From: Anaerolineales bacterium | GTDB taxonomy: Bacteria > Chloroflexota > Anaerolineae > 4572-78 > J111 | Reading direction: 5' to 3' | DNA length: 5,004 bases | Assembly: GCA_012032575.1 (NCBI GenBank) | Contig: JAAUSP010000572.1 | Location: 1-5,004, forward strand | Shown here: positions 1 to 5,004 of the stretch, piece after piece | How the letters are laid out: the number at the start of each line of letters is the position of its first letter | How positions within the stretch are numbered: position 1 is the first letter of the stretch | Notes under the pieces: model-generated | Told to the model about the DNA's origin: nothing | The model's input: only the letters and a program-made list of their open reading frames with translations | The model's database searches: none | Position numbers and translations under genes: made by a program

Positions 1-103
1 GCAGTGGTCTGGTTTGAGAAAAACCCCCCCACCCGGGATCGGTCAGACTGGTCAGCAGGTTGCGGGCGTTGTAACCGTAGGCAACGGTCTGGCCGTTGGG
101 ATA
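1..103 (-). pseudogene. Out-of-frame continuation of the RHS gene (partial)
   Basis: In the -1 frame relative to the main ORF, reading from 103 down to the window edge, 34 codons stay open and give YPNGQTVAYGYNAR followed by NLLTSLTDPGWGG. This is plainly YD-repeat protein. The asparagine of YGYN falls exactly 21 residues after the aspartate of the last in-frame YTYD if one base is restored in the Thr codon at 103-105 (AC-N then TAT). The main frame instead ends in an unrelated Pro/Thr-rich tail and a stop at 52. The gene therefore continued past the window, and this piece is its shifted continuation. A real mutation and a sequencing or assembly deletion cannot be told apart from this sequence alone. 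Confidence 0.85.
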
Positions 104-2631
104 GTCAGGCCGGTCAGGTTGGAGGTTTTGTCGTAAGTGTAGGCCAGGGTGGCCCCGTCAAAGTTGATGGTTTGGCTGCGCCGGTTAAGAACGTCGTACT
201 GGTGGGTGGTGAGGCCATTCCAGTCGCTCATGGAAATTTCGTTCCCGGCTTCATCGTAGGCAAAGCTCACTTCCAGGCCGCTGGAACCGATGGCCGAGGG
301 ATAGCGAATTTTGGTCAGTTGGTCGGCGGCGTCGTAATCGTAATGGGTGGGCTGCCCGTTGGCGTCCAGGCGGGTGATCAGGTTGCCGGCGTCATCGTAG
401 CTGTAGGCCCAGGTATGGTTGAGCGGGTTGATCTCTTTGACCAGCTCGTTGCGCAGGTTGTACTCAAAATGGGTAATCTGGTTGTTGACGTCGGTAATTT
501 GGATCAGGTTGCCGACCGGATCGTAGCCGTAGTGGGTGACGCCGTTCAGAGCGTCGGTCACCCGGTTCAGGCGGTCGAGCGCATCGTAGCCATAGCCAGT
601 GGGCTGTCCTTCGGCGTCGGTGGCCTGGGTGAGCCGATTCAGGGCGTCGTAGCTGTAATGCGTCTCAGCGCCCAGGGGGTCGGTTTCTTTGACCAGCAAA
701 TCAACCGGGTCGTAGCTGTAGCGGGTGATTTGGCCTTTGGCGTTGGTCAGGCCGACCAAATTGGCGTTGCCATCATACTCGAAAAGGGTTTCATGATTGC
801 CCGGTTCATGCAGGCCGATCATAAGCCCGCGCAAATCGTACCCAAAGTAGGTGGCATGGCTGCGTTGGTCAATCAGGGCAATCTGATTATCCTCGGCGTC
901 GTATTGATAGAAGATCGAGTTAACCAGGGCATCGGTGGCCGAAACCAGGTTGCCATTTTCATCGTAGGCAAAGTTGGTTTCATTGCCGCGTGGATCTATC
1001 CGGGTCAGGATATTGCCGACCGGGTCGTAGTGAATCTGGCTTTCATGGCCCAGCGGGTCTCGCTGGCGGATCAGGCGGTCAATCCGGTCATAAGCGTACT
1101 CGCGGGTATGATTGTTGGGGTCGGTCACAAAGCGCAGGTTATCGGCCAGATCGTACTGATAGGTGGTCACTTTACCCAGCGGGTCAATCAGCCGGACCAG
1201 ATTGCCCACGGCATCATAGTCGTAGCCGGTAGCAGCCTGGCGTGGATCAATCAGCCGGGTCAGTTGATCTTCGGCGTCATAAATGTATTCGGTCTGTCCA
1301 TTGAGCGTATCTTGCAAATATTTCAGCCGGTTGACGGCATCGTAGCGCATTTCGGTCCGCTGCGTCAGGGCGTCAATCACGGCGGTTAGATTGCCGTCAG
1401 GATCGTATTCATAACGGGTCAGGTGATTGTTGGCGTCGGTCACATGAGTCAGGCGATAGAGGGCATCGTATTGGTAGCGGGTGATGTGACCGCGAGCGTT
1501 TTTCATCCAGACGCGGTTGTACATCAGGTCGTAGTCGTATTCGGTACGGTAGCCTTCCGGGTCAATTTCAACGGTGAGTTTTAGATTTTCATCGTACTCA
1601 TAGCGGGTTACGCCGCCGCGCCGGTCGGTTGTTTGGGTGAGGAGATCATTTTTATTGTAAACAAAATCGGTGGGTTTGTTTTTGGGATCGGTGATGCGGG
1701 TAATATTGTCGTTGCCGTCGTAAACAAAGCGGGCAGTGTGCCTATTGGCGTCGGTGTAGGCAGTTTCGCGTCCCACCAGATCATAAGTAGAGGTGGAAAC
1801 GTTGCCTTCAGCGTCGGTGGTTTTGATCAGGTTGCCGTAAGTGTCGTATTCATAAAGGGTGGTGTGATTATTGGGATCGGTCATACGGGTGGGCTGGCCC
1901 CAGGAATTATAGGCAAAGGTGGTGTTTCGCCCGCCCGGCGCGTGAATGGCTGTCAGGTTGCCCTGAGCATCGTAGTCAAAGGTGGTGCTGTGACCAAGCG
2001 CATTGGTAGTTTTAATCAGGTCATTCTGAGCATTATATTCCCAGGTGGTGACATCGGTAGAGTAATGGAGCGCGCTCAAATTATCAATTGGGTCGGTGCG
2101 TTTGCGTTGATTGCCCTGGCTGTCGTATTCATACAGGGTAGCGTAACCACGCGCATCGGTGGATTTGACCAGGTTATAGGCAGAATCGTATTGATAACGG
2201 GTAGATTGATGATTGGCGTCAATGGTCTCGACCACCCGATACAGCGCATCGTAAACATCGGTGGTTTGGTGGCCCAGGTTATCGGTAAAGATCGTTCTGT
2301 CGGCCTGGTAAGTGAAGTAGCTGTGCGTGCCGCTGGCGTCAATCTGTTCGACCACCCGCCCCTGGCTGTCATAGATATTGCGCAAATAAGTGATATTTTC
2401 TGGGTCAACCAGTTTGGTCATAAGGTGTTGACCGTCGTATTCAAAGCGGCGCGTTCCCTGGTTAGGGTCGGTGATACCGGTCAGGTCTTGGCCGGTGTAG
2501 CTAAAGTTGAGGGTGCGCCCGAGGGGGTCGGTGATGCGGCTGATGGTGTTGCCGGTGTAGGTGATGTTGAAAATACGTCCGGCAGTGTCGGTAATAGTGG
2601 TTAATTGAGCGCCGTTGTAGCTAAAGCTGAT
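38..2631 (-). repeat. About forty 63-bp coding repeats (YD / RHS repeats)
   Basis: The coding strand shows a diverged 63-nt periodicity, equal to 21 residues with the consensus Y-x-Y-D-x-x-G-N-L-x-x-x-T-D-x-x-G-x-x-T-x. Anchors are FSYN, FEYD, YQYD, YEYD, YDYD, YGYD, YSYD and finally YGYN in the shifted frame. Spacing is strictly 21 for most of the array. Exceptions are one 30-residue step (YEYDSQ to WEYNAQ, near 2034-2125) and steps of 26 and 20 near 195-333. In known RHS proteins such repeats wind into a large beta-sheet shell that encloses a C-terminal polypeptide. Copies differ enough at DNA level that I see no recent tandem duplication. Confidence 0.95.
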
Positions 2632-4506
2632 GGTGTTGCCGCGCCGGTCAGCGATATTTTGCAGCCGGCCCTGGTCATCAAAACGCATGGTGGATTGATC
2701 GGGCCGGGTGAGGGTGTAAGAGCCGTCATTGTTTCTAACCAGCCGGTCGAATATGCCGGCAGGGGCTGTGTAATTGCTGCCATCGAAGGCGTAGTAATGG
2801 GTTTGTCCGTCGGCATGCTGAATTGTCACCCCTTCATCGCGGTAACGGGCCAACTTAGCGCCATAAGGCCAACTCCAGCCGTACCCAAAATCACCTGCGC
2901 GGTCATCGAGAGAGTTATAGGTGAGGGTGATGTCAACATCCAGCCCACCCCGGCCGGGTACATGCAGCAGCCGGAATTGTTGGATGTGATTGCCGGTGGA
3001 AGTGGTCACCGGGTCGCCCCGGTAACGCAGCCAATTTTGGTAGCCCAGGGCGCGCCATTTATTAATTTGGTCCGCCGAAGGCGGCGGCATAAGATTGCAT
3101 TTGCCAACCAGGCCCAGTTCTTCGATGATGCTGTTATAAACGGCGTTGGCAAAAGCATCCATCCCGCCGGGACTGTCCATAATGGCTCGGTCGCCGTAAT
3201 TATCCATAAACGCCAGTTCCATTTGGGCAAATTTAATCCCCGGAACATTGGTGCCGACACAATTACCCCCGCACAGAGGCCAGGTGCGCGCATCCAGGTT
3301 GGGCCGGTGATTGGAAACACCCACGAGAGCCACGTGGCCTCTGGTACGATTGACCAGAGCCACATCAGCCGGTTGACTGAGATCAATCAACCCTTGTACC
3401 CCACCAAGCCCCAACCACATATTGCTTTGAGCAATATTAAAAGCCAGAGTCATTGCCAGATTAGGCCGGCGACTGTTGATAAAGGCAGCCCGCGCCGCAG
3501 AGGAAACAGTCGTATCCGTATCGCGGGTCATATCTACCGCTACAGAACAGGCGGCTAATTTCTGTTTGACTCGCTGCGCCACGTCCAGGTTGAAGGTTTT
3601 TTCAACAGCAGCAAAAGCAGGGGGATAAGTCACTTGACCGCCCGGATTGGCCCCCCCATGGTCTGGGTCCAATATCACGTATTCGGTGGCGGCGGCAACA
3701 ATTTCGCCGGTTGTCGGGCCAAACAAGGCAAATTGAGTAAAGTGATCGGTTTCGGTTTCGGTGGTGTTGGCGATAGGGTCAATGAGGGTGAGCATGGGGG
3801 TCCATATAGTCCCATCCCAAAAATGTAACATTAATCTATTCTCATCAACACCGGCTACCTTTTCAGCCGTATAATTGACGTTGATTCGAACTGTATTGGT
3901 GACAAGATACTGGATTATTTGAGCGTCGGGGCTGTAAGGACTGGTATGGGTAAGGGTAACGACTTGAGGGATAAAATTAGTCACCGCCGCCCCATTGTCT
4001 TGCCGCGAAGCAGCCAGGTAAAAACTATTACCCACACTCCGCCAACCCTCCGGCGCATTGGTTACAGCCGGGCCGGGGTTGTAATTAACAAAGGTATTGC
4101 TTTCTACTGCGCCGGGGTTGAACTCTACGCTGATGGCGCCATCCGGTGAGATAAGCTGCCCCCCTGTGCCTGGGGTAATCAAAGTATTCGGTTGGCTTGT
4201 TCCATCACTCTTTAGAATAACTGGCAGAAAAGAAGTTGAAGTCAGAATCAGACTGCTGGTTAAACGACTATTCTGTTGGTGGGGAACAATCAAGGGGGGC
4301 AGGGTTTGAGGAGGGGCTGTTACGTTGGCTGTCGTTACGAGTTGTTCAATATCTGGCGGCGTTGAAGTAGTTACGCTAGATTTAATTACTGGAGCTGCGT
4401 AACTCACTGGTGGCAGGACCGTTGTGGTTATCAAAGCTATAATAAGCCACAGATTAATCAGTCTGGAAATCCGATTGATAAGGATAGATCGAGTGTGAAG
4501 AAACAT
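52..4506 (-). CDS. Secreted RHS/YD-repeat protein with N-terminal amidase-like domain (frame broken near 3' end)
   Basis: Seen, numbered from the ATG at 4506 (1484 codons to the TGA at 52-54). Residues 1-38 form a Sec-type signal peptide: a basic start (R6, R12, R15), a hydrophobic core from about 19 to 31 and a likely cut after S-Y-A-A. Residues 39-110 are a Thr/Ser/Pro-rich linker. Residues 114-265 form a beta-rich domain opening GGQLISPDG and closing DHFTQFALFG (ZU5-like). Residues 276-470 resemble Amidase_3, which cuts the muramoyl-alanine bond of peptidoglycan: H283 in DPDHGG, E302 in VEK, TR at 327-328 and E430 in MELAF. The usual third metal-ligand His is A355. Residues 498-615 match the RHS entry domain (DPVTTSTGN, then LTYNSL and FGYGWSW). 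About forty YD repeats follow from residue 626. Start choice: AGGAGG lies 6 nt upstream, whereas the in-frame ATG at 4557 falls in a terminator T-tract. The final 16 codons are out of frame with the repeat. Inference: a surface or secreted RHS protein, possibly a polymorphic toxin or adhesin, with its C-terminal tip outside the window. Confidence 0.93.
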   Translation of the reverse strand: MFLHTRSILINRISRLINLWLIIALITTTVLPPVSYAAPVIKSSVTTSTPPDIEQLVTTANVTAPPQTLPPLIVPHQQNSRLTSSLILTSTSFLPVILKSDGTSQPNTLITPGTGGQLISPDGAISVEFNPGAVESNTFVNYNPGPAVTNAPEGWRSVGNSFYLAASRQDNGAAVTNFIPQVVTLTHTSPYSPDAQIIQYLVTNTVRINVNYTAEKVAGVDENRLMLHFWDGTIWTPMLTLIDPIANTTETETDHFTQFALFGPTTGEIVAAATEYVILDPDHGGANPGGQVTYPPAFAAVEKTFNLDVAQRVKQKLAACSVAVDMTRDTDTTVSSAARAAFINSRRPNLAMTLAFNIAQSNMWLGLGGVQGLIDLSQPADVALVNRTRGHVALVGVSNHRPNLDARTWPLCGGNCVGTNVPGIKFAQMELAFMDNYGDRAIMDSPGGMDAFANAVYNSIIEELGLVGKCNLMPPPSADQINKWRALGYQNWLRYRGDPVTTSTGNHIQQFRLLHVPGRGGLDVDITLTYNSLDDRAGDFGYGWSWPYGAKLARYRDEGVTIQHADGQTHYYAFDGSNYTAPAGIFDRLVRNNDGSYTLTRPDQSTMRFDDQGRLQNIADRRGNTISFSYNGAQLTTITDTAGRIFNITYTGNTISRITDPLGRTLNFSYTGQDLTGITDPNQGTRRFEYDGQHLMTKLVDPENITYLRNIYDSQGRVVEQIDASGTHSYFTYQADRTIFTDNLGHQTTDVYDALYRVVETIDANHQSTRYQYDSAYNLVKSTDARGYATLYEYDSQGNQRKRTDPIDNLSALHYSTDVTTWEYNAQNDLIKTTNALGHSTTFDYDAQGNLTAIHAPGGRNTTFAYNSWGQPTRMTDPNNHTTLYEYDTYGNLIKTTDAEGNVSTSTYDLVGRETAYTDANRHTARFVYDGNDNITRITDPKNKPTDFVYNKNDLLTQTTDRRGGVTRYEYDENLKLTVEIDPEGYRTEYDYDLMYNRVWMKNARGHITRYQYDALYRLTHVTDANNHLTRYEYDPDGNLTAVIDALTQRTEMRYDAVNRLKYLQDTLNGQTEYIYDAEDQLTRLIDPRQAATGYDYDAVGNLVRLIDPLGKVTTYQYDLADNLRFVTDPNNHTREYAYDRIDRLIRQRDPLGHESQIHYDPVGNILTRIDPRGNETNFAYDENGNLVSATDALVNSIFYQYDAEDNQIALIDQRSHATYFGYDLRGLMIGLHEPGNHETLFEYDGNANLVGLTNAKGQITRYSYDPVDLLVKETDPLGAETHYSYDALNRLTQATDAEGQPTGYGYDALDRLNRVTDALNGVTHYGYDPVGNLIQITDVNNQITHFEYNLRNELVKEINPLNHTWAYSYDDAGNLITRLDANGQPTHYDYDAADQLTKIRYPSAIGSSGLEVSFAYDEAGNEISMSDWNGLTTHQYDVLNRRSQTINFDGATLAYTYDKTSNLTGLTIPTARPLPTVTTPATC
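101..106 (-). other. Frameshift site in the RHS gene (apparent 1-nt deletion)
   Basis: The coding strand reads CTG-ACT-ATC-CCA in the main frame. The family-like reading LTYPNG needs CTG-ACN-TAT-CCC-AAC-GGC, one base more. No slippery X-XXY-YYZ heptamer or homopolymer sits at this site, so programmed frameshifting is not suggested. A simple indel or base-call loss fits better. Confidence 0.8.
3097..3681 (-). other. Amidase_3-like domain with an altered metal site, inside the RHS gene
   Basis: Family pattern: IxIDPGHGG, then EKxxNL, a T-R-x-x-D block, SIHxN, and a final ElGFlsN. Here these read VILDPDHGG, VEKTFNL, MTRDTDTT, TLAFN and MELAFMDN, in the right order and at roughly the right spacing. 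The first His, the Glu ligand and the last Glu (catalytic in characterised amidases) are present. The His of SIHxN is Ala, encoded by GCT at 3442-3444, and the Gly before the first His is Asp. The domain also holds Cys pairs (CGGNC near residues 412-416, plus C320 and C470) that could form disulfides in an exported protein. Inference: a non-catalytic wall-binding domain, or an amidase with a different metal ligand. Confidence 0.75.
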
Positions 4507-4512
4507 AAACCG

Positions 4513-4518
4513 CCTCCT
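4513..4518 (-). promoter_or_regulatory. Shine-Dalgarno site of the RHS gene
   Basis: The minus strand reads AGGAGG, then CGGTTT, then ATG at 4504-4506. This is a consensus ribosome binding site at 6-nt spacing. It fixes the start at 4506 rather than at the upstream in-frame ATG at 4557, and the resulting N-terminus is a good signal peptide. Confidence 0.9.
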
Positions 4519-4555
4519 AATTTTTAGTTTTAATCCATTTATGGCAGCAGGGAAC

Positions 4556-4587
4556 AAAAAAGGGGCGTAGAGTTATCCTCATGCCCC
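4556..4587 (-). terminator. Intrinsic (Rho-independent) terminator, probably for the recF-side transcript
   Basis: On the minus strand GGGGC pairs with GCCCC. Inside this, GAG pairs with CTC around a GATAA loop, with a small AT/TAC internal bulge between the two stems, and a run of six T follows at once. On the plus strand no T-run follows the hairpin, so it acts on minus-strand transcripts. It lies about 260 nt past the recF stop, with the MITE-like element in between, and only 37 nt before the RHS Shine-Dalgarno site. It could instead be a leader attenuator of the RHS gene. Confidence 0.65.
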
Positions 4588-4589
4588 CC

Positions 4590-4605
4590 AAAATGCACGC
4601 ATTTT
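4590..4605. promoter_or_regulatory. 16-bp perfect palindrome, candidate operator
   Basis: AAAATGC-AC-GCATTTT is a 7-bp perfect inverted repeat with a 2-bp centre, too tight to form a good RNA hairpin but typical in shape of a dimeric repressor site. A related half (ACGCAT at 4597-4602 against ATGCGT at 4615-4620) follows. It lies immediately upstream of the terminator. No convincing -35/-10 pair was found around it, so its role is a guess. Confidence 0.35.
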
Positions 4606-4675
4606 CATCGTAACATGCGTAAGTTTGAATTAGGTTTGAGTCATAAATTAATTGTGGAAAGTATTACGAAGAGAG

Positions 4676-4682
4676 TTGGGGT
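4676..4682. repeat. Target-site duplication, left copy (TTGGGGT)
   Basis: Identical to 4824-4830 and directly abuts the left inverted repeat. A preceding G is also shared (GTTGGGGT), but on the right side that G belongs to the inverted repeat, so the duplication is 7 bp or possibly 8 bp. Confidence 0.65.
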
Positions 4683-4823
4683 CACTATGTTTGCACTTTT
4701 CATAACCGGCCAAAATTTGAACGCAGATGACGCAGATTCGACAGATTTTCGCTGATTTTTTACAAATTTTTCTGCGTTCATCTGCGTTCATCTGCGTTCT
4801 ATTTAAAAAGTGCAAAGGTAGTG
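4683..4823. mobile_element. 141-bp MITE-like non-autonomous element
   Basis: The ends form an 18-bp terminal inverted repeat with 16 matches: CACTATGTTTGCACTTTT at 4683-4700 against the complement of AAAAGTGCAAAGGTAGTG at 4806-4823. It is flanked directly by a 7-bp direct repeat, TTGGGGT, at 4676-4682 and 4824-4830, as expected for a target-site duplication. Inside are inverted arms GAACGCAGATGA (4719-4730) and TCATCTGCGTTC (4788-4799, with a second copy at 4778-4789), so a transcript would fold into a long hairpin. It has no room for a transposase and would need one supplied in trans. The insertion sits 27 bp past the recF stop. Confidence 0.75.
4771..4800. repeat. Three tandem copies of a 10-bp unit (TCTGCGTTCA)
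   Basis: Two exact copies at 4771-4780 and 4781-4790 and a third ending in T at 4791-4800. The complementary word ACGCAGATG, with degraded copies, occupies 4720-4750. Read on the minus strand the array gives the peptide NADERR, and across the opposite arm ICVICV. I recognise these from spurious small 'hypothetical proteins' in several bacterial phyla, which points to a dispersed repeat family. Confidence 0.85.
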
Positions 4824-4830
4824 TTGGGGT
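4824..4830. repeat. Target-site duplication, right copy (TTGGGGT)
   Basis: Exact match of 4676-4682, directly abutting the right inverted repeat. Removing the element and one copy joins the recF 3' flank to the stretch that leads into the terminator. Confidence 0.65.
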
Positions 4831-4849
4831 AATGTGTGGAGGACAGACA

Positions 4850-5004
4850 TTAAAATTCAGCACTCACCTCTTCCAATTGACCCATTGTCACCGAGAATAG
4901 CTTGGACCGGCGGCGAAAGGCTTCATCGTAGTCGCTCCAATCGGTGGTGGTTAGAAGGGCCTGGCCGGCCTGATCCACGATATTGATGATGTGTTGGCGG
5001 CGCT
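4850..5004 (-). CDS. recF: RecF-like DNA replication/repair protein, C-terminal end (partial)
   Basis: The minus-strand frame runs from the window edge through 50 codons to the TAA at 4850-4852, so the 5' part is outside the window. The visible peptide starts RRQHIINIVDQAGQALLTTT, continues with DWSDYDEAFRRR and KLFSVTMGQLEE, and ends SAEF. In RecF the end of the SMC-like ATPase fold has the same order: helix of the D-loop region, a strand ending in T-T-T-D just after Walker B, an acidic/aromatic loop, then a short strand F-x-V-x-x-G. RecF binds ssDNA/dsDNA junctions and helps load RecA at gaps. The Walker A and signature motifs cannot be seen here. Another SMC-like or ABC-type ATPase is the main alternative. 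Confidence 0.7.
   Translation of the reverse strand, partial: RRQHIINIVDQAGQALLTTTDWSDYDEAFRRRSKLFSVTMGQLEEVSAEF

Larger units (their letters stand above)
4507..4849. other. Intergenic region between the recF-like gene and the RHS gene
   Basis: This 343-bp stretch holds the MITE-like element, its target duplications, the palindrome, the terminator and the Shine-Dalgarno site listed separately. The remaining AT-rich part, 4606-4675, shows no recognisable gene. No good -35/-10 pair is evident on the minus strand. The best candidate for the RHS gene lies in the roughly 37 nt between the terminator T-run and the Shine-Dalgarno site (CATAAA or ATTAAA as a weak -10), which is not convincing. Confidence 0.7.

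Noticed and set aside
4..1389. 461-codon open frame on the plus strand
   Set aside because: It is exactly antisense to the YD repeats and its Val/Gly/Ile-rich protein follows the same 21-residue period, so it is a shadow of the repeat codons. It has no ribosome binding site.
38..2631. 63-bp periodic repeat as a CRISPR or satellite array
   Set aside because: The period is a multiple of three and follows the 21-residue YD motif in one open frame; there are no identical repeats separated by unique spacers.
1633..3558. Two further long plus-strand open frames (1633-2604 and 2605-3558)
   Set aside because: Both are antisense to the RHS gene, have biased low-complexity composition, and show no recognisable domain or Shine-Dalgarno site.
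4519..4555. Promoter for the RHS gene (TTGTTC with ATTAAA at 17-nt spacing)
   Set aside because: Only about half of the bases match sigma-70-type consensus hexamers, so it cannot be separated from chance.
4507..4557. Longer N-terminus of the RHS protein starting at the ATG at 4557
   Set aside because: It would start within the terminator T-tract without a ribosome binding site and would place 17 extra residues before a good signal peptide. The ATG at 4506 has AGGAGG at ideal spacing.
4573..4581. DnaA-box-like TTATCCTCA (one mismatch to TTATCCACA)
   Set aside because: It is a single copy lying in the terminator loop; the only other candidate, at 4654-4662, has two mismatches. This is not enough to call an origin.
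4648..4863. 71-codon minus-strand frame, a possible small protein
   Set aside because: Most of it is encoded by the MITE-like element and its repeats, it overlaps the end of the recF-like gene, and it has no plausible ribosome binding site.

Overview
The window comes from a bacterium of medium GC content. I lean towards a filamentous Chloroflexota (Anaerolineae/Caldilineae-like) lineage, because of the giant secreted YD-repeat protein with a Thr/Pro-rich linker and the intergenic repeat whose reading frame gives 'NADERR…ICVICV' peptides. This assignment is an impression from style, not proven by a marker gene. All supported genes are on the minus strand, so the window reads from right to left.

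Layout from right (upstream) to left (downstream): (1) 4850-5004 is the last 50 codons of a gene that looks like recF, the DNA replication/repair ATPase. (2) 4507-4849 is intergenic. It holds a 141-bp MITE-like element with 18-bp terminal inverted repeats and a 7-bp target duplication (4676-4830), a 16-bp palindrome (4590-4605), an intrinsic terminator on the minus strand (4556-4587), and a strong Shine-Dalgarno site (4513-4518). (3) 52-4506 is one very large gene filling about 89% of the window. It encodes a secreted protein with a signal peptide, Thr/Pro-rich linker, ZU5-like beta domain, Amidase_3-like (N-acetylmuramoyl-L-alanine amidase) domain, RHS N-terminal entry domain (DUF6531-like) and about forty 21-residue YD repeats.

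Two points about the large gene stand out. The amidase-like domain keeps the first His, the Glu metal ligand and the catalytic-type Glu of the family, but the third metal ligand (His of the S-I-H-x-N motif) is Ala, so it is probably a degenerate or repurposed amidase. Near the left edge the frame breaks: the open frame ends at 52 in non-RHS sequence, while the -1 frame continues the YD repeat in perfect 21-residue register from position 103 to the edge. The gene is therefore interrupted by a single-base deletion, either real or an assembly error, and its true C-terminus, where RHS proteins carry their variable or toxin tip, lies outside the window.

Functionally, recF is housekeeping. The RHS gene looks like a separate accessory surface or secreted protein, set off from recF by a terminator. 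No RNA gene, CRISPR array or complete transposase gene is visible.
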